Below are positions 43,618-54,232 of a stretch of 64,000 nucleotides of DNA, one piece after another. A program made the translations under genes and the position numbers. Numbering within the stretch: the first letter of the stretch is position 1; each line of letters opens with the position of its first letter. The stretch comes from Calcarisporiella thermophila CBS 279.70 (taxonomy: Eukaryota; Calcarisporiellomycota): NCBI RefSeq assembly GCF_041956535.1, contig NW_027192210.1, positions 256,021 through 320,020 of the forward strand, in the 5' to 3' direction. The notes beneath the pieces were generated by a model. It did no database searches, had not been told where the DNA came from, and worked only from the letters and a program-made list of their open reading frames with translations.

Positions 43618-46242
43618 ATGCCGGCCCCTAAGCAGCAAGCCCCGCCCTCGCCCACGCCTCCTTCTCAAAGCTCGAAAAGGGAAGTGAACCATCAGCGTCG
43701 CCGCTCAGAGCCTCTTCCCCCTCCCCCTTCTCCGCCCCCCTCCTTGAAATTGCCGCGTGGAACCGTCGCAAGAATTACTGCGCAATGGCCAATGGTTACT
43801 CCTGTTGAAAGCTCTGGGCCTGAAAAGGAGAGAGAGTTTAGCTCAAAGAAAAACGCGGACAAGGTGGAGAATAATTTAACCATGAAGCACAATAGGGTGG
43901 AGGGGACACAAAAAGAAAGCATGAATTGGAATGTTGCATTAGAGGAGCGATTTTTTTATGAGTTGAAAAACAAGAAAGACGAGCACGTGGCAGCAAGTTT
44001 AAGGTCTGAGGCGGCCACCATTCCATTCGAAGATCGCCATTTCCTAACAAAGGCTAAAAGTTTTGAACCTTTGCGCTCCCGATATCATGGGGCGCTATCC
44101 TCCCAGAGGCCTAGTGCGGATAACACGAAGTCTGTAATGGATAATATATCCAAAAATAAACATCGGCAGTCATACGAGAAGGAAAGCAGTAACGAGATCA
44201 CTAAGAGGCTAGATAAAGATGCAGCATGGCGGTCTAGGTTGACGGCTAATTCGCCTCAAAGAAACATAGACAGATTAAGTGACGATAATAGTGATAGAGC
44301 TGTACTAGTGCCGAGTGGGAAGAAAATGGAGGTAAATCGCAGAATTGTGACAAGAATCGGGGATCAGGAGTTGGAGACATCGACTGCATCTACATATCGA
44401 GACTTGATGAAAGGAGTACAAGATCAATCGGCCAAAGTCGAGGAGACAGATAGGCAACCAATGCTCAGGGAGAATATAATGAAATGTCGTCCGATGGTAG
44501 AAGACTCTACTTCTCGATTCTCCAGTATCTCGCCTAGCTTACTAGGCCAAGTCCAAAAGAAGGAGCAGGGTATAGAAAGGGGGGCCAGAGGTGAAAAGGT
44601 TATGGAAAGCAAATCACGGTCCCGATTTAATCCACATGAGTTAAGGGATAAAGAAAGGCCAACCTTGGTGACAGCCAAACCCTCTTTGTCTATCTCCGGA
44701 ACAAAATATACTTCCACCACAAGAAAGCTCGATTCACCCGGGCTAACGCGAAATATACAAAGAGGAACCGGGTTACGAGCATTGAATGATACCCCTCGCT
44801 CCATAACGCCCGCCGCTCAACAGGCCAAGCCCACCCCTTACGAGTTGAAGAGTGTTCCTTTAACGGAGGAATCGGAGAAGCCTCCTTCTCCCAGTAAGAT
44901 GGCCCTTACGAATCCGTATTCAAGCTCCTTCATCTTGTCTCCAGCCGAAAAAGCCAATTCTCCTCCTCAACCATCCGCTTGCAATACAAGCACTCTTGGT
45001 CCTTCGTCTCGACACCCATTCTCATCCATAGTTAGTTCACGATATGAAAAATCACCCTCGCGTCAACTGCCCAGCTCTTCATCTGCTAAATACCTTTCAT
45101 CCATTGGCTTGAAAACTTCAGCGGCAACTGCTACAGCACCGTCTGTGAGCACATTACCTCAGCCTCTTGTCGATTCCCTACCAATCTCGGCTTCTCGTAA
45201 CTCGAAATATTCTACCTCTAACAGCTCGGACACAAGCTCTCTCGCAAATCATTCCACGCGACTTTTGGGAAAATTCCCAGAGCGGCAAGATTGTACAACC
45301 TCCATACACTCGACTTCAATCGTTCCGAAGACCCGAATTTCACTTGCAGACCACGGCAGCCCTTCCTACACAGCTTCATCTAGCGGGTTCGTTATGGCTC
45401 CACCACCCTCTCCTTACAAAAGGTTAGCCAACTCTTCCTCCGTTCATTCACAAAAACTATATACCAAAACTACCCAGACAAGTTCTACTGCAACCCTTGA
45501 TATATCCACCTGTAATGTAAAAATACCATCTACAACACTGCGAAATTTGGAATCCTCGGCGCCGGAAACACAAAAAATGGCTACTTCCATTCCTTCCACA
45601 ACGACACCAGGCAGCACTCTTTCACAATCCTTTGCTCCTCTACCAGAATCCGCTGCGACTTCCAACATTGCCACCAGCTCCCTTGCTTCATCCCCCACTT
45701 GTGAAACTAAAGTCGTATCTGGAAGACCACGTGCCTTGCGGTCCCGAAAGACAGTCCGGATCCAGCCCGAATTCCTTCTCACTTCTCTTTGCCAAACGGG
45801 CGAACTCTCCTCGCTGCGAAAGATTGTGGATGAAAGTTCTGGCGGTGATTTTAAGATCGATGCGTGGCGTACTCCAGGTAAACAAATGACGCTACTGCAT
45901 GTGGCGGCAAGCTATGGCCATCTGGACATCTGCAAATATTTGGTGAATGCCGGGGTATGGATTGGGGTTGCAGATGCAGAAGGTTAGTATTTTTATTCGC
46001 CTTCTTTATCTCATTTTTTATAACTAATTCGACTGATGGCATCTACAGGCTGGACGGCTCTGCATTCTGCGGCGGCCGAGGGATTTTTCGAGGTTTTAGC
46101 GTACCTAGCTGCTCTGCCCGGGGCTCCACTGGATGCATGTACATATGACGGGGAACGTGTGGAGGATCTGGCGGAGGAGCGAGGGAGGTGCGAGGAAGTC
46201 ATTCTCAGGGCGAGATCCAAAATAGATTGGCGAAGAGGGTAG
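43618..46242 (+). CDS. Large disordered protein with C-terminal ankyrin repeats (ASPP-like PP1 regulator candidate)
   Basis: Two exons (43618..45982 and 46049..46242) join to 852 residues. Residues 1 to about 700 are disordered and rich in Ser, Thr, Pro and Lys. The end contains SRKTVRIQPEFLLTSL, then GELSSLRKIVDES, and two ankyrin repeats: TLLHVAASYGHLDICKYLV and, right after the intron, GWTALHSAAAEGFFEVLAYL. This order (a short TVRI-type motif, a leading helix, ankyrins with LH-GH-GWTALH) closely follows the C-terminus of metazoan ASPP proteins, where RVxF or RARL docks PP1, and also MYPT. The ASPP SH3 domain is absent. PP1 binding is an inference. Confidence 0.85.
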
Positions 46243-46641
46243 AGGGCGATCGGGTTGATTTGGTTATTTATTTATTGGCAAAAGGAATCATATGGGGGTC
46301 AACCTATCTTGTTATACCAACCATCCTATAGATATATAATAAATATATACCTCCTCCTTAGCCTGCTAGGAGGCGCTGATTTTCTTGTATTATTGCGGTT
46401 ACTTTGCATTTCATTTCCAAGGCTTCTCGGTCAGTACACCACGACAAAGCGGTAGGGTGCACGCAAGGAGAACTGGCGCTCTTCCCTCCATTCAATTTAT
46501 AAGCTCGTTTGTTTATTGACTAAATAAATAGCACTGTATGTATACAAGAGCCGTTTGATCATTATGAACAAAGTAAAACAAGAATCGGGTCTGTGGGAAG
46601 GGATGGAACTAAGCCGGCAAGTAATACAGTTTCCCTGTCCC
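46243..46641. other. Intergenic, convergent 3' ends
   Basis: 399 bp between the ankyrin gene and the elongase gene stops. AT-rich, TATATAATAAATATATA-like run near 46335. No gene seen. Confidence 0.5.
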
Positions 46642-47693
46642 TCAGTTCCTTTTCATTTTGCTGCCATAGCTTCTTCGAGCAAAATCAAAAAACAGGTGGA
46701 TAAGGGGAACCAGGTAAATGACGTTGAGCCAGGTGGCAAGACGGGCAGCTCGTCCATTGATGCAGCCCGGTAACCACAGGGAAGTCAGAGCGACTGACAT
46801 GCCAAAAAAGAACTGAGTGATCTGGAGCGTGGTGATGTACTTCTTCCCCGGCGGGCGAATGCCAATGGCCGTAAGCGCAAAATAGAAGTACATCACGCTA
46901 TGGATGAAGCTATTGATCTCTGTAGCAGTCAAGCGAAGGCAGTATGAGCATAGGTGAAGCAGAAACAGCTCCATAAAGGAGACGGGGGGAGGGTTAACAC
47001 TTACGCACAAACGACCAGACGGGAATGGCCATGTAGTTTGTAGCAGCCCACATGCACAATATCGCTCCAGTGTGATGATAAGTTTGGAGCAGAGAGGAGC
47101 GCCGGCCTTTGAGCAGGATAATGACCGTGTCGATGACCTCATAGAATTTGGAAAGATAGAAAATGTATCCCCAGTAGCCAAGCGAGTTCTCGGCGCGGTC
47201 GAAAAGATAGCTGTCTGCATCGCAAAACTATTGCATTGGAATTAGCCAAAAAAGCAAAGACCACATAAATAACAGGGCAACTCCAAAAAGATATGCAAAT
47301 CAATCTAAGTTTATGTACCCAGTCGCGCACATTCCCCTGGTAATGCTTATAACTCTCCACAATGCCCTGCTGCATTCCTTTGCACACCGCAATGCTGAAT
47401 ATACAAAGGGCAATATTATGCAAAAAAACTATAGAGGTGAAAAAGCTCGAGGATTTCGAACTCGCATTAGCAGGAGAAGCGGAGGAGGACTTCTTGTCGG
47501 CGACGGCAGGAGCCTTTCGGGACGGCATTCGCGAGTTAATGAAGGTCACAGACAGTGCATAGACCGAGGCGAAGATTAGGGGCGTACGCCAGTCCATAAA
47601 GAAGTGATATAGCTCGGGTAAGGGCGAGCCCTGAGGGCGGACAAGCGTTGCATAGTGGATATCGTCCTGGGGCTTGAGTGTCAAATTGGACAT
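46642..47693 (-). CDS. ELO-family very-long-chain fatty acid elongase (condensing enzyme)
   Basis: ER 3-ketoacyl-CoA synthase that lengthens fatty acyl-CoAs with malonyl-CoA. Three exons (47319..47693, 47005..47227, 46642..46919) join to 291 residues. Signatures: a KxxExxD-type box in LSKFYEVIDTVIIL; the His box LLQTYHHTGAILCMW, in which the first His of HxxHH is Gln, a variant also seen in some plant and fungal ELOs; and NSFIHSVMYFYF. Six or so hydrophobic segments are present. The C-terminus (KMKRN) is a KxKxx di-lysine ER-retrieval signal. The start MSNLTLKPQDD fits the family. A single ACGCGT lies 123 bp upstream. Confidence 0.92.
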
Positions 47694-48062
47694 TGCTATG
47701 GCGCTTGCTTGCAGAAGGGGAGGGAAATTGGCTTTCGTGGAGTGTGAATTCCAAGAGGAAGGGAATGAGAAAATAGTTTGGTAAAAGAGAAAAAGCACCA
47801 AAGGAAACAAAGTTTACGCGTCTTGCCGTTGGGGGAACTCGGTGATACAAACCGAGCTTTGAGAAAAATAGAAGAAGGGTAGTCCTTCTGCATCACCATT
47901 ATGAACATCAAGGCTCTCAATATAAATCATATATTTCGCTTCTTTGAATAATAACGAAAAACTAGGACTCCGTGGACTTGCCACAATACAATAAAAGAAC
48001 TGTTCACGAAATACTTGTGCTACCATACAGCTAAGTTTTTTTCTCACGCATTAACTGCAATT
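47694..48062. other. Short intergenic region
   Basis: 369 bp upstream of the elongase and downstream of the YciI-like gene. ACGCGT at 47816..47821. No gene seen. Confidence 0.45.
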
Positions 48063-48489
48063 CTAAACGCTTGCGACTCTAAAGGGGTAAATCTTCATGG
48101 TCTCGGGATCCCACACCTAAGCAGATAGAAAGGCACACCCTAAGCATTCCAGCACTGGCCATTTCCTATATGTATATGAAGCTCACCTTGTCGACGGTGT
48201 AGGGATCCTGGAGTAGAACTTTTTTTGCCTCCTCCTGTGTGTCGCTTGCCACAATCAGGGACGAGCCAATCATACGGTTTTGTTCATCGAGAAGCGCGCC
48301 GCCTGTGATGAGAAATCCATCCTTTCTGTAATCGCGAGCGCGCTCTAGATGCCTGGGTCGAACCTCCTGCCGGCGGTCAAAGTTATTAGGATAGTCGTAG
48401 ACAAACACCAAGAACTGGGGCTTCGAGGTCTGAGTAGCCTGGGTAGACATTTTGCGCAGAGCTGGGAAAAGTCGCTGAGTTAGAGACAT
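48063..48489 (-). CDS. YciI-like (YCII/dimeric alpha-beta barrel) domain protein
   Basis: Two exons (48187..48489 and 48063..48116) join to 118 residues. The N-terminus MSLTQRLFPALRKMSTQAT is basic and Ser/Thr-rich, a possible mitochondrial presequence. The domain follows: FLVFVYDYP, RPRHLERARDY with the His typical of YciI, a central GGALLDEQNRMIGSSLIV, and DPYTVDKVWDPETMKIYPFRV at the end, which matches the DPY...V......PF.V hallmark. These small proteins are thought to be enzymes of the muconolactone-isomerase-like fold. No substrate is known here. Confidence 0.87.
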
Positions 48490-50002
48490 AGAATGAGAAG
48501 GATGCTTTCTTAACAAAACACGGTGCGGACGTGTTAAAAAGTCGAGGCGAGGGGGGGGGATTTTTGAATCAAAATGAGTACAATAGGGTGACATAAATGG
48601 AGCAAGGGATGCACGTCACGCTTGATCGCAATCGAGGCAACGAGTCATCTTGCAAGCTAAAATCACTTCGATCTTTGCGTCTTTTTTCTTCTTTCCTTTG
48701 CGACAAACAGCCATTGCTCCCACTTAATACAGGCGCGAAGGTTCTTTGGCTTCTCATCCTCGCTCTATCTAAACATGTTAAGAAAGACCCTAGGAAACAT
48801 GGAAACTCAAAATATGTATACACGACAAAGAGGCTCGGGAAATCTATCCATCTTTTCTGTAGTCCTAGAGTTAATTGTGAGTCACCCTAGCAATAAGCGA
48901 TATGGTGGCGTTTAATGGACTAATTTCGCCCTCTGTCTTGGTTACCTTTTCAAAGGCCTTCGCAGGGATACCCTTCTTCTTCGGCGCTGGTTGCAGGCCT
49001 CATTTGCTGAACAAGTAGTCTCCTTTCCTGCTTAGTTTGAGGTTGCGATCAATGCTAGAGCTTGTGGCCTACACCAAAAGCTGAGAAAGAGCAATGACCG
49101 CAGTTGCCCACTCTTTCTCGTATACCCAAGCACCGTCCTGAGAGGTGGGACTGAGTGACAGGAGCTTCTTGCAGCTTTGAAGCTTGTACGTTTGGCTCTG
49201 TGGATTCACCTTGGTAGAATGAAGCCGAGCGGCTTGCCATTGCTTAGATTACTGTGGACTATATGTGATGCAATGCTTGGTTCAGTTTGACCAAGAAACA
49301 ACAAGCTTGGGAGAAAAGACAACGAAAGTTTCCAAGCAAATTCTGCTTGCTTTCGTCCTAAGCAACTCGGCCTTTCAATGTCATTCCAAGCGCAAGTTTC
49401 CACAAGCTTCTAAAACTATTTTTTCTGAATTGTACAAACCTTATTAAGGTTCCTCCCAAACTTCCAACCACGCAAATTGAACTATATGAAAGTTTTCCCA
49501 AATAAAGGCACCTCCTCCATCCAGGATCAACTGCGGTTCAGATGAACAGATCTACTCTTCTATAACATGGCATATAAGATGCTACAAAAGTAGAGCCACA
49601 GATATAACAGGAGAAGGGAGAGGTTGTGAAAAAAGTTTTCTTTTAAGTTTAATAGCTTTTTTAGTAGAGAAAAATATATATATATATAGGGAGAAAAGGA
49701 TAAAGTGTCAATAGAAACGTTACAAAGAACAGGGAGGCGAGAGAGAGGAAAAAAAAAAAAGCGTTTTAAGAGAACAAAAATCACGGTAGAGTATAAAATA
49801 GATCATAAAAAAATATTTTCAAGAACCCATAATATTGAAGAAGAAAAAAAGAAAATTCCCATGAAGATAAAATAAAAAAAATCGAAATAACAGCAAAGAA
49901 AAAAAATTCACTCTTTTTTGAATATAAAAAAATCTAAAAAAAAAGGAAATCTGCAACCTCGCACCCTCTCCTATTAATTAGTTGGAAGGAAGGCTTGCGG
50001 AA
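48490..50002. other. Long gene-free stretch (1.5 kb) with inverted repeats
   Basis: No convincing gene. The left part, about 48950-49410, is of mixed composition and contains a hairpin and imperfect inverted arms (see findings). From about 49560 to 49970 it is very A-rich, with TATATATATATATA near 49674-49687, likely the 3' flank of the NTF2/RGG gene. Confidence 0.5.
49322..49356. repeat. Inverted repeat (hairpin)
   Basis: Two stem blocks in perfect complementarity: ACGAAAG (49322..49328) with CTTTCGT (49350..49356), and CAAGCA (49333..49338) with TGCTTG (49344..49349). A 4-nt bulge separates the blocks, and the loop is 5 nt. Confidence 0.6.
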
Positions 50003-51318
50003 TTAATGCGTTTGTCCCCCACGACCCCCGCCTCGATTCCCACCTCGTCCCCCACGACCACCTCGGGGTCCACTGCCACCCCCACCTCCTCCTCTACGCT
50101 CGCCATTTTCTCCTCGGACATTGCGTCGATCTCCACCTTGGAAACCGCGTCCACCACGGTAATCACCCGAACGACGTTTATCATCGCCACCATCTTCGTA
50201 TCGGCGCCCGCGTGATTGCCGCTGTCCTTGCACAGTCTTAAAGCCCTCGTCTTGGTCCTGCTGTTGGGGCTGTAATTGTGCGTCATTACTGGCTGATTGT
50301 GGTTGCTGCTGCTGCTGCTGTTTCTGATTATTTTCCTGATTCTTCTGCTTACCAGACTGAGTAGGCGCTTTTTGGGATTTAGGCTCTGGAGCGGGAGTCG
50401 AAGTGCCCTTTGCAGCCGATACGTTGGTGCCCCATTGGTCGACGTTGCGAGCAGCAAGATTGGCCCAAGTTTTAGGAGTAGAGGCAGCAGCACCAGCAGA
50501 GGGCTGCGAAGATCTATCATGCTTCTTCTTATCTGATGAAGGCTTCTTTTCTGTTGCCACTGCAGCTTCTTCCTTCACGGGAGTAGGAGTGCCAACCTTC
50601 TCTACAGGCTCTTTCTGATCCGTCACGGAAGTGCCTTCCGCAGCAGAAGGAGCAGCAGCAATAGGCTCGGCAGCAACAGGTTCAGGCTTCGACTCCTCTT
50701 TTACTTCCTCCTTTGCCACATCTTGAGCTTCTATTTGCTTTTCCTGCGTTGTGCTTTCGTCCTCCACCTCGTCCTCATACTCTTCTTCTTCTTCGGCAGT
50801 GCTTTCTTTCAAATACCGGAATATGTCGTTGAGCACGTAGTATCCGTTTGGTTGCTCCGCAAGGAAGAAGGTCTGTGCGAATTTGCGATAAGGTCCATCA
50901 TTGTTCGACATCTCGCCCAGGACTTGGATTACAATGCCACCATTATGCGAAGGTTGGCTATCGACATTAAAAATTTTAACCTTGCAGTCCTGGAAGCTAA
51001 GTTCAATGATTTTCTTGTGTATTTCCTAGATAAGTAGCATATTTAAAAGTTAAGCATCAACACCAATCGGATTAATATCGGCGTGCAAGTTACCTGTTGT
51101 CCTTGGCATTGCTCAACGCTTTCTCCCTCTGTGCCATGAATCATGCTTGATTTTTTTGAGTAGAAGCAGTGGAGGCGTTCAGGCTCCCGATTGACAAATG
51201 TGTAATACTCGTGGACGAACATCATTCCAACCTCAAATGGGAGAATCTTTTGTTGCTGCTGCTGCTGGCCGTTGGCAGAAGCAGTGTTAGGAGATCCATT
51301 AGCGGGTGCGGTGGCCAT
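50003..51318 (-). CDS. NTF2-domain / RGG-box RNA-binding protein (G3BP/Nxt3-like)
   Basis: Stress-granule-type scaffold or ubiquitin-protease cofactor (G3BP, Bre5, Nxt3 family). Two exons (51094..51318 and 50003..51025) join to 415 residues. The NTF2-like domain is at about 25-140: ILPFEVGMMFVHEYYTFVNREPERLHCFYSKKSS, QEIHKKIIELSFQDCKVKI and GYYVLNDIFRYLKE, a strong match to G3BP. An acidic EEEEEYEDEVEDE region and a Lys/Ala/Pro-rich linker follow. The C-terminus has Gln repeats and an RGG box (GGRGGRGGNRGGGRGG). I see no intact RRM between linker and RGG, which most G3BPs have. The gene is divergent from MRP51. Confidence 0.9.
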
Positions 51319-51881
51319 TTCCTTTTTTGAGAGTTTTTTTTATCTAGAAATGAGAGTGAATTGAAGATACTGATTAGATCGAGCATTTCATGATCAGACA
51401 TGAAAAATCAGATAGCCAAAAAAAGTAAGTACGGCAAAATTACAAGATCCTGACCACGATGATGACTTACTTTTTTTATTAAGAGTGATGAAGATATAAT
51501 AATCCCGCCGATTAATGGCGACTTGTAGGGAAAATAAAATGAAAAGGTTTTTGATCAAAAAATAAAAAATAAAATCGAAATCGTACCTCAGCAATTTCTT
51601 TTGTAATCTTTTTTTTTTGAGTTTAGATATGTAAACAGACCACGTCATCAATCTACCAACTTTTCCCTCTCCTGTCGACTAGTATCTATTTCGATGGTTG
51701 TCAAGCTCCAAACAATCCTTTAAACTATAATAATCCCGGGAATTAATTTGGATCGTTTCTAGTGTCTCGACGATCATACGGCCGCGGATACATACATACA
51801 TATATATACATAACTAGATATTTGTATGTATATTTATTCGCATCTTTAGACGCCTTTCGCGATTAGTTTTCGATAAACAAT
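51319..51881. promoter_or_regulatory. Divergent promoter region, NTF2/RGG gene and MRP51
   Basis: 563 bp between two divergent starts. AT-rich with short poly-T runs, and an ATACATACATATATATACATA stretch about 80 bp before the MRP51 ATG. No gene seen. Confidence 0.4.
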
Positions 51882-52889
51882 ATGGCAGAAAAATCTTTTG
51901 CCTCTCTCTTCCGGTATTCCAAGCTCGCGTCGTATGACCCCTCTCTCCCCCAGGTATATCACACATACGGTGCTCTCCATCGCATCGGTGACTGGGGTCT
52001 CAAGCGCAATCTCCCCACTGTTGTGCGCACTAAATATGCCACCATCCAGGCTCTCGATACGCAGGAACATCAGACGCCTTACCGCTCTGCTCAGGACTCT
52101 GTGCTCTTTTTGCAGCGCTGGCGCGAGAATTTTGGTCCTGCGGGGGGCGCCATACCAAATTTGAAACGAACCGACAGGGACATTGCATCGATGTCTGAGA
52201 AGCAGTGGAAACGGCTTCTAGGAAAAGCGCGAAAACGCAGAGATGAGTGGAAAAAGAGCGTCAAGAACGGAGATATCTCTGGAGACGCTTGGCTACAATT
52301 TATGGGCTTGACTCGTGGGACTCACAAGTCACAAATCGCAAGACCCATCTATGCTCCTGGATTAAGCGGTCGTGGAAGACAAGTCGAAGGTCGCGTGTTG
52401 AACCGTTATGAGGGTGGATTTGCAGTGGGTGTTTGCGGTGTCGTTGCCTATCTCCCCTACCGCTACGGAATGGGTCTGTGGAACCCCAACCAGCGCTACC
52501 GTCGCACCTTCGATGTAGTCCAGGCCGGTTTTGATGACCAAGGACGCCCCTCAGTGACCCTGAATCTCCCGAGCCAGAACGACATCGATGAAGAAGAATA
52601 CATCCCTGCTCTCTCCTCCTCCACTGCTTCCTCTGCCTCTTCTCAAACCTCTGTCACAAAACGCGAATCAACCTCGCGCTATTTTGATGCCTCACAGTTG
52701 AAAAATGCCGCCACCTCCAGCGATCTGGAGTCAAAGGTGTTAAATTTGCTGAGTGCAAGCGGGAAGGAAGAAGCAACCGCCCAAAGTGGACGCTTTTTCG
52801 GTGGAAATAAACGCTCGAAGAAAATCTCTGATGCTGCAAGCGAATTGCCCTTGGACATTTTGGACCCTTCGAGTGCAAAGAAAAAGTAG
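51882..52889 (+). CDS. MRP51: Mitochondrial small ribosomal subunit protein Mrp51
   Basis: Fungal mitoribosomal small-subunit protein (bS1m position), needed for translation of mitochondrial mRNAs. A single exon encodes 335 residues. The N-terminus SFASLFRYSKLASYDP, followed by GDWGLKRNLP and the block RTKYATIQALDTQEHQTPY, is the Mrp51 signature. FAVGVCGVVAYLPYRYG lies in the centre. The tail is Ser-rich and less conserved. As in other Mrp51 proteins there is no long classical presequence. It faces RPS0 copy 2 on the same strand. Confidence 0.93.
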   Translation: MAEKSFASLFRYSKLASYDPSLPQVYHTYGALHRIGDWGLKRNLPTVVRTKYATIQALDTQEHQTPYRSAQDSVLFLQRWRENFGPAGGAIPNLKRTDRDIASMSEKQWKRLLGKARKRRDEWKKSVKNGDISGDAWLQFMGLTRGTHKSQIARPIYAPGLSGRGRQVEGRVLNRYEGGFAVGVCGVVAYLPYRYGMGLWNPNQRYRRTFDVVQAGFDDQGRPSVTLNLPSQNDIDEEEYIPALSSSTASSASSQTSVTKRESTSRYFDASQLKNAATSSDLESKVLNLLSASGKEEATAQSGRFFGGNKRSKKISDAASELPLDILDPSSAKKK

Positions 52890-53345
52890 GTTGAGTGGCT
52901 GTGGTCGATGTTGTTGTTGCTGTTGTTGTTATGTGTCAATAGAACTCTTAATGCATATATCTCAAAAATATAACACGAGTTAACAAAGAATGGGCTAGAA
53001 GCAGTAAACCTAAAATGTTTTTCTGAACTACAGTATTTGAGCATTCAATCCACGGCCTCTTGAATAGCAGAAATTAGCAGTCACAGAGAAAGAACAAAAT
53101 CTGTCGCTGCTAGGGTAGAGAAGAGTTCCTTCTCCCTGACTTGTTTTGAAAAATTGTAAGTATCCGTCGCGCAAGAAGATAGCGGGAGGAGTGGTAGAGC
53201 GGATGGATGGGATGGATGGGATGGATGGGATGATGGGTTATAGGGATGGATGGATTGGATGAATATTATGAAAATTTATTGTGGGCTAATAATCACCATG
53301 TTCATCAATAGATCTGTCACCCTAACTTTCGACAGCAATTTCAGA
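52890..53345. other. Intergenic upstream of RPS0 copy 2
   Basis: 456 bp holding the MRP51 3' flank and the RPS0 copy 2 promoter, including a GATGGATGG tandem repeat listed separately. No gene seen. Confidence 0.5.
53201..53262. repeat. GGATGGATGG-type tandem repeat
   Basis: Degenerate array of GATG/GGATGG units (period about 9-10 bp, imperfect) beginning at 53201, about 85-145 bp before the RPS0 copy 2 ATG. It is visible directly in the sequence. Confidence 0.75.
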
Positions 53346-54232
53346 ATGTCAAAATTCCCTGCCGCATTAAACGGTATTTCTTTTTCGCACAATCGGCGTC
53401 GTGTCGATCGTTGATTAATGTGAATTGCTATTTTTTAGCCACCGAAGAGGATATCCAGCAGATGCTGGCTGCCCAGACCCACATTGGTACCAAGAACTGC
53501 AACATCCGCATGCAGCCTTATGTGTACAAGCGCCGTGCTGATGGTATCCACCTTCTCAACATCGGCAAGACCTGGGAGAAANNNNNNNNNNNNNNNNNNN
53601 NNNNNNNNNNNNNNNNNNNNNNNNNNNNNNNNNNNNNNNNNNNNNNNNNNNNNNNNNNNNNNNNNNNNNNNNNNNNNNNNNNNNNNNNNNNNNNNNNNNN
53701 NNNNNNNNNNNNNNNNNNNNNNNNNNNNNNNNNNNNNNNNNNNNNNNNNNNNNNNNNNNNNNNNNNNNNNNNNNNNNNNNNNNNNNNNNNNNNNNNNNNN
53801 NNNNNNNNNNNNNNNNNNNNNNNNNNNNNNNNNNNNNNNNNNNNNNNNNNNNNNNNNNNNNNNNNNNNNNNNNNNNNNNNNNNNNNNNNNNNNNNNNNNN
53901 NNNNNNNNNNNNNNNNNNNNNNNNNNNNNNNNNNNNNNNNNNNNNNNNNNNNNNNNNNNNNNNNNNNNNNNNNNNNNNNNCTAAGGCCGAGGCCTTTGCC
54001 GCCCCTGAGGAGGCGTGGGGCGCTGAGGAGACCGCCGACTGGTCCGCTGAAGGAAGTGCGGCTCCTGGCGCTATCGACCCCCGCGTTGCTGCCCTTGCCA
54101 GTGGCTACGGTGGAGACGTGAGTATTGAATAACTATCGTGTATCTCGATCCCATTAAACTTAATCCTTTTTTATTTTATTATAGTGGTCTGCCGATGCTC
54201 ATCCTCAAGGAGAATCCCAATGGGACGTGTAA
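53346..54232 (+). CDS. RPS0: 40S ribosomal protein uS2 (RPS0/RPSA), copy 2, with internal assembly gap
   Basis: Second uS2 gene. Exon 1 53346..53373 (MSKFPAALN), intron, exon 2 from 53439 to at least 53581, then 399 N, coding again from about 53981 to 54117, and a last exon 54185..54232. The end reads [14 protein letters not shown], and upstream is [17 protein letters not shown], giving the acidic, Trp-rich C-terminus of eukaryotic uS2. The unknown middle of the gene (normally about 150 residues) is hidden by Ns. The gap starts at the same exonic position at which copy 1 leaves the window. Exon 2 is nearly identical to copy 1; introns and flanks are not. Confidence 0.93.
53582..53980. other. 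Assembly gap (399 N)
   Basis: Run of 399 undetermined bases inside RPS0 copy 2. Confidence 1.

Noticed and set aside
47816-47821. ACGCGT upstream of the elongase gene
   Set aside because: A single site before a lipid gene; not counted as a cell-cycle signal, kept only as a measure of background.
48950-49060. Minus-strand stretch reading APKKKGIPAKAFEK, looks exon-like
   Set aside because: An in-frame stop lies just upstream and no neighbouring exons fit; too short to call.
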